Source: a virus
Direction: 5' to 3' (one strand)
IMG/VR virus record: IMGVR_UViG_3300032245_000134
Location: 1 to 37,318 of that record
Length of the DNA stretch: 37,318 nt
The translations under genes were made by a program, and so were the position numbers. The notes beneath the pieces were generated by a model. It had not been told where the DNA came from. It was given only the letters and a program-made list of their open reading frames with translations, and ran no database searches. Shown piece by piece: positions 1 through 8,165 of this stretch (the first letter of the stretch is position 1; each line of letters begins with the position of its first letter).

Positions 1-116
1 GATGAATGGCAAACTCCAGTAGAAACTGCCAAAACTATGCGTTGTGGTAATTGCTCTGCATTTATCCAAACTCCTGAAATGATGGACTGCATAGTTAGTG
101 GCATACAAGGTGAAGA
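1..116. repeat. Terminal direct repeat, left copy
   Basis: Bases 1-116 are identical to bases 37203-37318. The shared block lies inside a protein-coding gene whose frame is continuous across the join. This is most simply the overlap left when a circular or circularly permuted genome is assembled, making the true unit about 37,202 bp. A short exact terminal repeat on linear virion DNA cannot be excluded from sequence alone. Confidence 0.95.
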
Positions 117-309
117 GTCAGATAACGAAACATACGCTAACGAAGTAGTTGATGGTGCTAAATTAGGTTACTGTGAATTATTTGAGTTCAAGTGTGCAGC
201 AGATAGGACATGTAGTGCATGGTTAGTAGGTGGTCCAATTACAAAGCCAATGACAACAAAAGAAAAACAAACTCTCATTATGGCTAAACATCTTTACGGA
301 AAGAAATAA
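1..309 (+). CDS. Cysteine-rich conserved phage protein, 3' part of a gene crossing the window ends
   Basis: The gene starts at ATG 37068 and runs through the junction to TAA 307-309, giving a 147-residue protein; an in-window start at 37 would remove 57 residues. In full-length numbering the cysteines are C60, C63, C75, C103, C110 and C116, with C-x2-C near the middle and a GYC motif. The spacing recalls metal or iron-sulfur binding (the C-x2-C...C...G-aromatic-C order is HiPIP-like), but no family assignment can be proved here. It follows the DUF6496 gene by a TAATG overlap and precedes two small basic proteins, at the promoter-proximal end of the late operon. Function unknown. Confidence 0.85.
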   Translation, partial: DEWQTPVETAKTMRCGNCSAFIQTPEMMDCIVSGIQGEESDNETYANEVVDGAKLGYCELFEFKCAADRTCSAWLVGGPITKPMTTKEKQTLIMAKHLYGKK

Positions 310-310
310 C

Positions 311-457
311 ATGAAGCCAGGTTTATACGCAAACATTGCAGCAAAGAAAGCTAGAATTAAAGCAGGTTCAGGTGAGAAGATGCGTAAAGTAGGTTCTAAA
401 GGCGCACCAACTGCTAAAGCATTTAAACAAGCAGCAAAGACAGCTAAGAAGAAATGA
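311..457 (+). CDS. Small Lys/Ala-rich basic protein (48 aa)
   Basis: ATG 311 lies one base after the preceding stop. The frame ends TGA 455-457, overlapping the next ATG at 454 (ATGA). The 48 residues begin MKPGLYANI and contain GSGEKMRKVGSKGAP, a pattern I recognise from short basic proteins near the packaging genes of other marine and freshwater phages. It is about one third Lys plus Arg with no cysteine or membrane segment. It may bind nucleic acid, but no function is known to me. Tight coupling on both sides supports it as a real gene. Confidence 0.75.
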   Translation: MKPGLYANIAAKKARIKAGSGEKMRKVGSKGAPTAKAFKQAAKTAKKK

Positions 458-705
458 TTAAAAAAGGCAAAGAAACATTCTCAGGTTATAACAAACCAAA
501 GAGAACACCAGGTCATCCTACAAAGTCGCATGCTGTATTAGCTAAAGAAGGCGATACAGAAAAACTTATACGTTTTGGTCAAAAAGGCGTCACAGGCGAT
601 AAAACAAATACAGATAGAGCAAAGTCATTTAAAGCAAGACATGCTAAAAACATTGCAAAAGGAAAAATGTCCGCAGCATACTGGGCTAACAAGGTTAAGT
701 GGTAA
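454..705 (+). CDS. Conserved basic protein (83 aa)
   Basis: The start overlaps the upstream stop by ATGA. The protein is rich in Lys and Arg and ends in a block (KSFKARHAKNIAKGKMSAAY, then WANKVKW) that I know as a recurrent C-terminus of unannotated phage proteins beside terminase genes. No signal peptide or transmembrane segment is visible. The last seven bases overlap the GTG start of the glycosyltransferase. Function unknown; a virion-associated or DNA-binding role is only a guess from charge and position. Confidence 0.8.
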   Translation: MIKKGKETFSGYNKPKRTPGHPTKSHAVLAKEGDTEKLIRFGQKGVTGDKTNTDRAKSFKARHAKNIAKGKMSAAYWANKVKW

Positions 706-1406
706 AACTAGATATATACGTAGGATATGATGGCAAAGTAGAACCAATTGCTTATCATAACTTTTGCCAGTCAGTTATAGAAAAGTCATCTATACCGGTA
801 AGTTTTACACCATTAGCACTAAATACTTTAAAAGACTACGAAGAAACACATAAAGACGGTAGTAACGCATTTATCTATTCACGCTTTCTAGTTCCATATC
901 TAAATAACTTTAAAGGTATCGCACTATTCGTAGATGGCGATATGATATGTAGAACAGATATAGCAGAGATACTAACTAACTTTGATAATGACGAAGCAGT
1001 TAAAGTCGTAAAGCATAACTACACAACAAAGCATCCAGTTAAATATCTAGGTGCAAAGAACGAAGACTATCCTAAAAAGAACTGGTCAAGCGTTATGTTA
1101 TGGAACTGCTCACATTGGCTAAATAAACAATTAACACCTAAGTTTGTGCAAGAACAAACAGGTAAATATCTACATAGGTTTGAATGGCTAAAGTATCCTG
1201 AAGAACAAGTAGGTAAGCTAGACGAAACATGGAACTGGCTAGAAACAGAATACGAATACAATTCAGATGCTAAATTAGTGCATCACACATTGGGAACACC
1301 ATGCTTTAAAGACTATCAGAATACAGACTATAGTCAAGAATGGTGGGAAACATACCAAAGAATGATATATCCTCTTAAAGGCAAGAACAGGGAAAGCGAA
1401 CTATGA
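699..1406 (+). CDS. Glycosyltransferase, GT-A fold (GT8-like)
   Basis: A 235-residue protein starting at GTG 699, four bases after an AAGG ribosome site. It opens with a beta-strand and YVGYD motif typical of nucleotide-sugar binding, and carries a DGD at residues 79-81 within ALFVDGDMI, the DxD metal/nucleotide-sugar motif of GT-A enzymes. A conserved HHTLGTP stretch lies near residue 200. The family moves a sugar from a nucleotide donor to an acceptor; the acceptor here is unknown and could be a virion protein, DNA or host glycan. Being in the late operon favours virion or cell-surface modification. It overlaps genes on both sides by a few bases. Confidence 0.85.
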   Translation: MVKLDIYVGYDGKVEPIAYHNFCQSVIEKSSIPVSFTPLALNTLKDYEETHKDGSNAFIYSRFLVPYLNNFKGIALFVDGDMICRTDIAEILTNFDNDEAVKVVKHNYTTKHPVKYLGAKNEDYPKKNWSSVMLWNCSHWLNKQLTPKFVQEQTGKYLHRFEWLKYPEEQVGKLDETWNWLETEYEYNSDAKLVHHTLGTPCFKDYQNTDYSQEWWETYQRMIYPLKGKNRESEL

Positions 1407-1708
1407 ACTTCTTAGACTATTTAACAAATGCTATGACAGGTGGACAACCAACTGAACAAGAGTTAATGATGCGTAAAATGGCACAGCAAGGTTTATTAAG
1501 TCAACCACAAGGTGCAATAGGTGAATTACAAGGAACACCTATGACACCAGAAATGATGCGTAACATGACACCACCAATCTCAGGTAAAGGTGAAATGGCA
1601 GACCAATATAGACAAAACCTATTAAGACCAGGTATGACTATGCAACAAAATTACGTAGACCCACGTATCATTGAAATGATGTATTACAGAGGCTTATTAA
1701 GCAAATAA
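1403..1708 (+). CDS. Hypothetical Met/Gln-rich protein (101 aa)
   Basis: It starts at ATG 1403, overlapping the glycosyltransferase stop (ATGA). It is rich in Met, Gln, Pro and Gly, with repeated MTP/MMR segments and a C-terminal DPRIIEMMYYRGLLSK. No catalytic motif, signal peptide or membrane segment. Composition resembles small virion or packaging-associated proteins, but I do not recognise a family. It lies directly upstream of the terminase pair. Confidence 0.7.
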   Translation: MNFLDYLTNAMTGGQPTEQELMMRKMAQQGLLSQPQGAIGELQGTPMTPEMMRNMTPPISGKGEMADQYRQNLLRPGMTMQQNYVDPRIIEMMYYRGLLSK

Positions 1709-1745
1709 ACAAAGAGGGCAACCAACCTAAGGGAGTTGCAAAACA

Positions 1746-2063
1746 ATGGAAAATAACGAACAACTTGAAAAAGTAGAAGAAATATCAAGTCATGGTGGTA
1801 AAAGACCAGGCTCAGGTAGAAAAGCAGGTACGCCTAATAAAATGTCTGCTACAGTTAAAGAGAATGTTATAGCTGTATTTGATGGCATAGGCGGTGTAGA
1901 ACACATGAAGCAATGGGCTATAGATAACCCTAATAACTTCTATAACATATACGCTAAGATACTACCTACACAAACAGAACTAAGTGGACCAGATGGTTCA
2001 GAACTACCATTAGGCATTGGAATTACTTTTGTCAAGCCAGACGATAGCTCAGTTTCCGAATAA
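1746..2063 (+). CDS. Candidate terminase small subunit
   Basis: A 105-residue protein with a GGGAG ribosome site at 1731-1735 ten bases before ATG 1746. The N-terminal region has GGKRPGSGRKAGTPNK at about residues 17-32, the basic Gly/Arg/Lys motif common in small proteins preceding large terminase genes, followed by a helical segment and an acidic tail. Known small terminases recognise the packaging site and feed DNA to the large subunit. Its 3' end overlaps the terL start by 47 bp. The assignment rests on the motif and position, not on a full domain match. Confidence 0.6.
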   Translation: MENNEQLEKVEEISSHGGKRPGSGRKAGTPNKMSATVKENVIAVFDGIGGVEHMKQWAIDNPNNFYNIYAKILPTQTELSGPDGSELPLGIGITFVKPDDSSVSE

Positions 2064-3285
2064 ACTAGACTTCTTATTTGAGCCACACCGTTACAAAGTA
2101 GCATACGGTGGTAGAGGTTCTGGTAAGTCATGGTCTATGGCAAGAGCATTGCTTATAAAAGCAGCTAATGAGCCAACACGTGTCTTATGCGCACGTGAAA
2201 TACAAAAGTCTATCAAGCAGTCAGTTCATACATTACTTAATGACCAAATACAGTCTTTAGGTCTAGGAGCTTTCTATGAAGTTCTTGAGTCAGAGATTAG
2301 GGGTATTAACGGTAGTACATTTAGCTTTACTGGTCTTGCTACAAATACTGTTGAGTCTATAAAGTCGTTTGAAGGCTGTGACATAGTATGGGTTGAGGAA
2401 GCACAAACTGTATCACGCAAAAGCTGGGATATTCTTATTCCTACGATACGTAAACCTAATTCAGAGATATGGGTAAGTTTCAACCCTAACATAGATACAG
2501 ACGATACATATACTAGGTTCGTGGTTAATCCACCAGAGAACGCTAAGGTTGTTAAAGTAAACTATACTGACAATCCTTGGTTTCCTGAAGTATTAGAAAT
2601 AGAACGTCAACATAGTGAAAAGACTAATCCTGACTATGCAAACATCTGGGAAGGTGATTGTAAAGCAGCAGTTGATGGTGCTATATACTCTAACGAGATA
2701 CGTGAAGCACAAGAAGAAGGACATATTACTAATGTTCCTTATGACCCAATGCTAAAGGTTCATGTAGTTATGGACTTAGGTTGGAACGATAGTATGTCAG
2801 TTATACTATGCCAAAAAGGTGTATCAGACTTACGCATTATTGGTTACATAGAAGATGACCATAGGACTTTAGATAGTTATTCTGCACAACTAAAGAACTT
2901 ACCATACAATTGGGGTCAAATGTTCTTACCACATGATGGACAGTCTAAAGACTTCAAGCATGGTATATCAGCAGAAGATATAATGAGAAAGCTAGGATGG
3001 GATACACGTATTGTTCCTAAACAAGACATAGAGTCTGGTATTAAACTAGCAAGAATGAACTTTCACAGAATATACTTTGATAAGTCATCACAAAGACTTA
3101 TTGAATGTTTAAAGAATTACCGCAGAAGTATAAACTCTGCAACTAACGAACCTGGCGCACCATTACATGATGAGTATTCACATGGAGCAGATGCGTTCAG
3201 ATATTTATGTACATCTATTGAGTCCATGACTAACGATACATGGGGTAACACTAAGATAGAGTATTCATCAAGAGGAATTGTTTAA
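2017..3285 (+). CDS. terL: Terminase large subunit (packaging ATPase/nuclease)
   Basis: A 422-residue TerL of the PBSX/Terminase_3 type. Walker A GGRGSGKS lies at residues 31-38 and Walker B DIVWVEEA at 122-129, followed by the WVSFNPN coupling motif. The nuclease half contains VVMDLGWNDS, HDGQSKDF and a terminal HGADAFRY, the acidic/His motifs of the RNase H-like domain. It pumps DNA into the prohead through the portal. The start used is TTG 2017; another TTG at 2029 is possible and would lose four residues. It overlaps the portal gene by TAATG, so translation is probably coupled. Confidence 0.95.
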   Translation: MELLLSSQTIAQFPNKLDFLFEPHRYKVAYGGRGSGKSWSMARALLIKAANEPTRVLCAREIQKSIKQSVHTLLNDQIQSLGLGAFYEVLESEIRGINGSTFSFTGLATNTVESIKSFEGCDIVWVEEAQTVSRKSWDILIPTIRKPNSEIWVSFNPNIDTDDTYTRFVVNPPENAKVVKVNYTDNPWFPEVLEIERQHSEKTNPDYANIWEGDCKAAVDGAIYSNEIREAQEEGHITNVPYDPMLKVHVVMDLGWNDSMSVILCQKGVSDLRIIGYIEDDHRTLDSYSAQLKNLPYNWGQMFLPHDGQSKDFKHGISAEDIMRKLGWDTRIVPKQDIESGIKLARMNFHRIYFDKSSQRLIECLKNYRRSINSATNEPGAPLHDEYSHGADAFRYLCTSIESMTNDTWGNTKIEYSSRGIV

Positions 3286-5282
3286 TGAATTTAAAAGACT
3301 CAGAAGTTATTGCACAGATAGAGCAACAAGAGAATATTGCCTATGGTGTAAATGATGCAGCATTGTCTAATGACAGAGCTGAAGCGATTAACTACTACTT
3401 GGGTGAACCATTCGGTAATGAAGTAGAAGGTCGTTCACAAGTTATCTCTTATGACGTTCAAGACACTATTGAGTCAGCATTACCACAATTACTTAAAGTA
3501 TTCGTAGCTGGTGATAAGGTTGTTCAATTTGACCCTAAAGGTCCTGAAGACCAAGAAGCAGCAGACCAAGAAACAGATTATATTAACCACGTAGTCATGG
3601 AGAAAAACCCAGGCTTCAACATATTCTACGTATGGTTTAAAGACGCATTACTATCTAAAAATGGTTATGTAAAAGTATTTGCTGAAGAAGAGGAAGAAAC
3701 AGAAGAGTATAACTATAAAGGTCTTACTGACGCACAACTACAAATGTTGGTTGCAGAAGAAAAGACAGAAGTAGTAGAACACACAGCATATCCTGACCCA
3801 TCTGTAGACTTAGCTATGTTACAACAACAAGCTATGATGCAAGGTCAAGACCCAGCTATGGTTATGCAACCTATGTTACATGACGTTAAGCTCAAGGTTA
3901 CAGAAAAGAATACAGAGATTAAGATTGAGAACGTAGCACCAGAGAACATTATGGTTTCTGTAGATGCTACAGGTCCTAACCTACAAAATGCACGTTTTGT
4001 TCAGCACAGAGAAATTATGCAATTGGCTGACATTGCTGAAGCATTTGGCAAGACATTAAACTATGTAAAACAAGTTATGTCAGATATTCGTGATACATTT
4101 GACACAGAGTCTAATGCACGTGATATTTATGATGAAGAATATGACAGAGCCATGCTTGAAAGTGAAGCAATGGTTAAAGACACTTATATTGTTCTTGATG
4201 GTGAACGCTGGAGATATGTCATCTTAGGTAATACAGTTCTCTATAAAGAGAAATGCGAATACGTACCTTTTGCATGTATTACTCCAATGATTATGCCACA
4301 TAGACATATTGGTCGTTCTTATGCTGACTTGACTATGGACATTCAGTTAGTTAAGTCTACACTTATTCGTGGTCAGTTAGATAACATGTATCTAGCTAAC
4401 AATGGTCGTTATGCTATATCTGATAGAGTAAACCTAGACGATATGCTTACATCAAGACCAGGTGGTATTGTAAGAACTGTTGGTGAACCAGGTAGTGCTA
4501 TTATGCCTTTATCACATCCACCACTTCCACCTACAAGTTTCACTATGGTTGAATACATGGACTCTATGAAAGAAAAGAGAACAGGTGTTACAGCTTATAA
4601 CCAAGGTTTAGATGCTAATACATTAAACAAGACAGCTACAGGCGTTCAACAAATTATGAACGCATCTCAACAACGTATTGAGTTAGTAGCTAGAACATTT
4701 GCAGAAACAGGTGTTAAAGAGTTATTCCAATTAGTTCACTTCCTAGTGAGAACAACACTTACTAAACCAGATATTATTCGTTTACGTAACAAATGGGTAG
4801 AAGTAGACCCAAGAGAATGGAAAGCTCGTAAAGACTTATCTATCTCTGTAGGTTTAGGTGCAGGTAATAAAGACCAACAATTACTACATCTCAATACTAT
4901 TCTACAAGCTCAAAAAGAAGCTATCCAAATTGGTATTACATCACCAGAGAAGATTTACAATGCTTTAGCTAAACTTACACAGAACGCAGGATTTAAAAAC
5001 CCTGATGAGTTCTGGATTAACCCTGCTAATACTCCTGAACAAGAAGGTCAAAAAGCACCTTCAGAAGCAGAGATTATGGTGCAAGGTCAATTAGCTATTG
5101 AGCAACAAAAAGCTCAAGCACAGATGTTACAAGAGCAAGAACGTAGCAAGAACGATATTATTATTGAACGTGAAAAGATTATTGCACAAGCTGAGTTAGA
5201 GAAGTTTAAAGCTAAATTAAAAGCTGAAACTGACTTAGCAATTGCACAAATAAAAGCACAGTCAGGAGCAATGTATGGCTAA
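3285..5282 (+). CDS. Portal protein (P22-type)
   Basis: A 665-residue protein directly after terL, the usual portal position. Its length fits P22-like portals, longer than the 400-500 residues common in siphophage portals. The N-terminal third is mixed alpha/beta (NYYLGEPFGNEVEGRSQVIS). The middle has the conserved DIQLVKSTLIRGQLDNMYLA region, and the last 100 residues are Gln/Glu/Lys-rich and predicted coiled coil, like the P22 portal barrel. The dodecameric ring is the DNA channel and docks terminase and tail. The stop is overlapped by the next ATG. Confidence 0.9.
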   Translation: MNLKDSEVIAQIEQQENIAYGVNDAALSNDRAEAINYYLGEPFGNEVEGRSQVISYDVQDTIESALPQLLKVFVAGDKVVQFDPKGPEDQEAADQETDYINHVVMEKNPGFNIFYVWFKDALLSKNGYVKVFAEEEEETEEYNYKGLTDAQLQMLVAEEKTEVVEHTAYPDPSVDLAMLQQQAMMQGQDPAMVMQPMLHDVKLKVTEKNTEIKIENVAPENIMVSVDATGPNLQNARFVQHREIMQLADIAEAFGKTLNYVKQVMSDIRDTFDTESNARDIYDEEYDRAMLESEAMVKDTYIVLDGERWRYVILGNTVLYKEKCEYVPFACITPMIMPHRHIGRSYADLTMDIQLVKSTLIRGQLDNMYLANNGRYAISDRVNLDDMLTSRPGGIVRTVGEPGSAIMPLSHPPLPPTSFTMVEYMDSMKEKRTGVTAYNQGLDANTLNKTATGVQQIMNASQQRIELVARTFAETGVKELFQLVHFLVRTTLTKPDIIRLRNKWVEVDPREWKARKDLSISVGLGAGNKDQQLLHLNTILQAQKEAIQIGITSPEKIYNALAKLTQNAGFKNPDEFWINPANTPEQEGQKAPSEAEIMVQGQLAIEQQKAQAQMLQEQERSKNDIIIEREKIIAQAELEKFKAKLKAETDLAIAQIKAQSGAMYG

Positions 5283-5475
5283 TGAAAGAGCAGCAGAACA
5301 AGGAGCAGTTATTGTAGGTTATGCTAGTACAAAACCTGCAGGTTCAGTATCACGTTTAGGTGGTGCAGGCGCAATAGAAGCAAATATGATAGACTATAAG
5401 ACTGCTTACTCATCTAAAGTAAGTGGCTTAACAGCTAAGGGTCGCTGGATAAATAAGGCTAAAGGATACATTTAA
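5275..5475 (+). CDS. Hypothetical protein (66 aa)
   Basis: ATG 5275 overlaps the end of the portal gene, with AGGAG at 5264-5268 as ribosome site. The product is Ala/Gly-rich at the N-terminus and ends GLTAKGRWINKAKGYI. No signal peptide, membrane segment or cysteine. It sits between portal and scaffold, where small head-associated proteins are often found. Function not recognised. Confidence 0.65.
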   Translation: MANERAAEQGAVIVGYASTKPAGSVSRLGGAGAIEANMIDYKTAYSSKVSGLTAKGRWINKAKGYI

Positions 5476-5745
5476 TTGGATAAGTCTTTAGAAGAAGTAA
5501 AGCGTGGCGAACAAGCTGCAGTAGTTTTAGAGAACCCATTATTTAAAGAAGCAATGTCAAAGGTTAAAGAGAACATTGTCAACACTATGGCAACAAGTCC
5601 ATTAGGTGACGAGAAGACTCATAACAGATTAGTCATAGCTTTACAGTTATTAAACCAAATTGAGAAACAACTTACTGACGTGATGAACACAGGTAAGTTA
5701 GCAACCATACAAACAGATAGACCTAAGTTTAAGATATTTGGGTAA
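5476..5745 (+). CDS. Hypothetical helical protein (89 aa)
   Basis: It starts with TTG 5476 immediately after the preceding stop; AAGGA lies at 5460-5464. The protein is mostly helical with charged heptad-like stretches (KEAMSKVKENIVNTM, LVIALQLLNQIEKQLTDV) and ends TDRPKFKIFG. Short alpha-helical proteins between portal and scaffold are common in podovirus-like genomes and probably belong to the head. An intrinsic terminator follows five bases after its stop. Confidence 0.7.
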   Translation: MDKSLEEVKRGEQAAVVLENPLFKEAMSKVKENIVNTMATSPLGDEKTHNRLVIALQLLNQIEKQLTDVMNTGKLATIQTDRPKFKIFG

Positions 5746-5749
5746 GGAC

Positions 5750-5785
5750 AAGCCCACTTAAAGCTCACTTCGGTGGGCTTTTTTA
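5750..5785 (+). terminator. Intrinsic terminator with two alternative 5' arms
   Basis: AAGCTCAC (5761-5768), loop TTCG and GTGGGCTT (5773-5780) form an 8-bp stem with one G-U pair, followed by T5781-5784 within a T-run that includes the last stem bases. A second copy of the left arm, AAGCCCAC at 5750-5757, pairs perfectly with the same right arm. It separates the packaging genes from scaffold and capsid. Confidence 0.85.
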
Positions 5786-5809
5786 TTGTCTAATTTTAAG
5801 GAAGATATT

Positions 5810-6811
5810 ATGAGTGACCAAGTCGTAGAACAGTCACCACAAAGCCGATTAGAGGCTATGCTAGGTGATGATATTCAGTCTGATGCTAAACCAAATTTGG
5901 ATGCACCAGAAGAAGAACTTAAACCACAAGAAGCTGAGACAGAAGCTGAAGAACCTACTGAAGAAGTAGAGTCTGAAGAAGAAGTCGTAGATGAAGCACC
6001 AGATGACCAAGTTGAGGAAGAAGAACAGTCGGAAGATGAAGTTCCTGCTATCCTTAAGTTAAAGGTTAACGGTGAAGAAGTTGAAAAGCCAATTGACGAA
6101 GTCGTAGCATTAGCACAACAAGGGCTTGACTACACACAAAAGACACAACAAGTAGCAGAACAACGTAAAGAGCTAGAAACTTATGCTGAGCAAATTAAAG
6201 CTCAAGAGCAAGCCTTTCAACAACAAGTTCAACTTAATAACGTCTTAATTGAAGATGTAGCGAAAATTACAGCACTAGACCAACAATTAAACCAATATGC
6301 TAACGTGAATTGGCAACAATTGTCTGATAGTGATTTTGTAGAAGCGCAAAAACTTTTCTTTACATATAATCAGCTACAGCAAGAACGTAGCACATTAGTT
6401 TCACAGTTTGAAGCCAAAAAGCAACAAGTCGCTCAGTCGCAAGCGCAATTGATGGCAGAGAAGATAGCAAAAGGAAAAGAAGTTTTAGCAAAAGAGATAC
6501 CAAATTGGAGTCCTGAGACTAACCAAGCATTGTTATCTACTGGCAAAGACTATGGTTTTTCTGATGCAGAACTCAACTCAATTGTTGACCCTCGTCACGT
6601 GAAGGTTTTGCATGACGCTATGCAATGGCGCAAACTTCAACAAAAGGACTCTATTGTAAAGAAAAAGGTATCAAGCGCAAAACCAGTCGTGAAACCTGGT
6701 GCTAAAGATGCCAAAGCGGAAGCTAGTTCTAACCAACGTCAACTACGTGACTCGTTACGTAAGACAGGTAAGTCAGACCTAGCACAAAAACTTATAGAAA
6801 ACATGCTTTAA
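5810..6811 (+). CDS. Scaffolding-type protein
   Basis: A 333-residue protein starting at ATG 5810, chosen for AAGGAAG at 5798-5804; a TTG at 5786 is less likely because it falls at the terminator's T-run. The first 90 residues are very acidic (EEVESEEEVVDEAPDDQVEEEE). The middle is Gln/Glu-rich predicted coiled coil, and the tail is basic with GKSDLAQKLIENML. An acidic N-terminus, central coiled coil and position just before the capsid gene are the signature of scaffold proteins, which guide prohead assembly and then leave. No protease motif is seen. Confidence 0.8.
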   Translation: MSDQVVEQSPQSRLEAMLGDDIQSDAKPNLDAPEEELKPQEAETEAEEPTEEVESEEEVVDEAPDDQVEEEEQSEDEVPAILKLKVNGEEVEKPIDEVVALAQQGLDYTQKTQQVAEQRKELETYAEQIKAQEQAFQQQVQLNNVLIEDVAKITALDQQLNQYANVNWQQLSDSDFVEAQKLFFTYNQLQQERSTLVSQFEAKKQQVAQSQAQLMAEKIAKGKEVLAKEIPNWSPETNQALLSTGKDYGFSDAELNSIVDPRHVKVLHDAMQWRKLQQKDSIVKKKVSSAKPVVKPGAKDAKAEASSNQRQLRDSLRKTGKSDLAQKLIENML

Positions 6812-6832
6812 TTTACAAAGGAAAAAAACATC

Positions 6833-7786
6833 ATGGCAGTTTCAGCAACCAATAGTTATACCGGTAAAGGTATACAAGAGTCTTTTGAAGATATTATCTT
6901 TGATATTTCTCCAGAAGATACACCATTATTATCAATGGCAAAAAGAATGACAGCAGGTCAAACATACCATCAATGGCAAACAGACGCATTAGCAGCAGCA
7001 GCTTCTAACGCAGCAGTTGAAGGTGATGACGCTTCATTCGCAACATTACCTGCTACAACAGTATTAGGTAACTACACACAAATCTCACGTAAAACAGTTC
7101 AAATTTCTAACACTTATGACGTTGTTCGTAAATATGGTCGTAAGTCTGAAGTTGCTTACCAACTTATGAAAGCTGGTAAAGAACTTAAACGTGACATGGA
7201 ATATGCAATGGTTCGTAACCAAGCATCTTCAGCAGGTGGCGCAGCTACAGCTCGTACATCAGCTGGTATTGAGTCTTGGATTGTGAACAGAGTATTAGCT
7301 ACAGGTTCTACATCTGGTACAACTCCTGGTTTCTCAGGTGGTACAGTTGCAGCTCCTACAGACGGTACTTCAGTAACATTTGTTGAAGCAGACTTAAAGT
7401 CAGCTTTACAATTAGCATGGGTAGACGGTGGTGAGCCATCAACTATCCTTATGTCAGCAACTAACAAAGCACGTTTCTCTGGCTTTGCTGGTATCGCTAC
7501 TAAGTTCAACAATGTTCAAGGTACAACACAAGCTACTATTACTGGTGCTGCAGACGTTTACGTTTCAGACTTCGGTAATCATACTGTGAAACTTGACCGT
7601 TTCATGCGTGACCAAGCTGTTCTAGCTATTGACCCTAACTACGTTGGTTTAGCTTCATTACGACCAATTGAGAAACAAGAGTTAGCTACAACTGGTGACT
7701 CAACAAAATGGTTACTTACTTCAGAGTACGCATTAGTGGTTCAAAACCCAGATGCACACGCTAAAGTACAAAACACAGGTGCTTAG
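6833..7786 (+). CDS. Major capsid protein (DUF5309 / SU10-like)
   Basis: A 317-residue protein with AAGGA shortly before ATG 6833. The N-terminus SATNSYTGKGIQESFEDIIF and ISPEDTPLLSMAKRMTAG, followed by an ISRKTVQISNTYDVVRKYGR block, matches the DUF5309 (SU10 major capsid) family of HK97-fold capsid proteins as I know it. Codons are strongly regular, as expected for the most abundant virion protein. It follows the scaffold gene by 21 bp, and a hairpin lies just downstream. Confidence 0.92.
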   Translation: MAVSATNSYTGKGIQESFEDIIFDISPEDTPLLSMAKRMTAGQTYHQWQTDALAAAASNAAVEGDDASFATLPATTVLGNYTQISRKTVQISNTYDVVRKYGRKSEVAYQLMKAGKELKRDMEYAMVRNQASSAGGAATARTSAGIESWIVNRVLATGSTSGTTPGFSGGTVAAPTDGTSVTFVEADLKSALQLAWVDGGEPSTILMSATNKARFSGFAGIATKFNNVQGTTQATITGAADVYVSDFGNHTVKLDRFMRDQAVLAIDPNYVGLASLRPIEKQELATTGDSTKWLLTSEYALVVQNPDAHAKVQNTGA

Positions 7787-7806
7787 TAACTAAGTTATGA
7801 TATAAT

Positions 7807-7828
7807 GGAGGGAGTTAATTCTCCCTCT
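7807..7828 (+). promoter_or_regulatory. Hairpin after the capsid gene
   Basis: GAGGGAG (7808-7814) and CTCCCTC (7821-7827) form a perfect 7-bp stem with a TTAATT loop. The bases after it (TGTTGTATTTTATT) are T-rich but not a clean run. It could attenuate transcription or protect the 3' end of the capsid mRNA. A TATAAT at 7801-7806 just before it has no convincing -35 box. Confidence 0.6.
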
Positions 7829-7841
7829 GTTGTATTTTATT

Positions 7842-8165
7842 ATGCCAATATTATTTGACCACAATAGCGTAACAGGTGTAAGTCAGTACTTTGACTATGA
7901 CCCAGCTAAAGATACATACTACCTAACTTCTACTCAAGACTTGAGTGGCATGTTAGACAAGATTAAACAGTCTAGAGATAATCCTGAAATATGGGATAAA
8001 GGTGTTAAACAAGAATGGGCGCACTTTGCTAGTATTCCACCTGTAGTGGAAATGCAGTTAAAGAAAAAGGGTATAGATATATATAACCCTAACCAAACTA
8101 AAGAACTTATAAAAGAAATAAACGAAAACTATCCATACTTGAAGTTGACTACAAAACGTGGATAA
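7842..8165 (+). CDS. Conserved hypothetical protein downstream of capsid (107 aa)
   Basis: Start taken at ATG 7842; a TTG at 7830 would add four residues. The product begins MPILFDHNSVTGVSQYFDYD and is rich in Lys, Asp and Tyr, with no membrane segment or catalytic motif. A protein of this kind often follows DUF5309 capsid genes, so a head-associated role is possible but unproven. Its end overlaps the next gene's GTG start by 8 bp. A hairpin at 7808-7827 lies in its 5' region and may affect its translation. Confidence 0.7.
   Translation: MPILFDHNSVTGVSQYFDYDPAKDTYYLTSTQDLSGMLDKIKQSRDNPEIWDKGVKQEWAHFASIPPVVEMQLKKKGIDIYNPNQTKELIKEINENYPYLKLTTKRG

Noticed and set aside
7156-7512. Minus-strand frame of 118 residues in the capsid gene
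   Set aside because: It is a shadow of the highly regular capsid codons and has no ribosome site.
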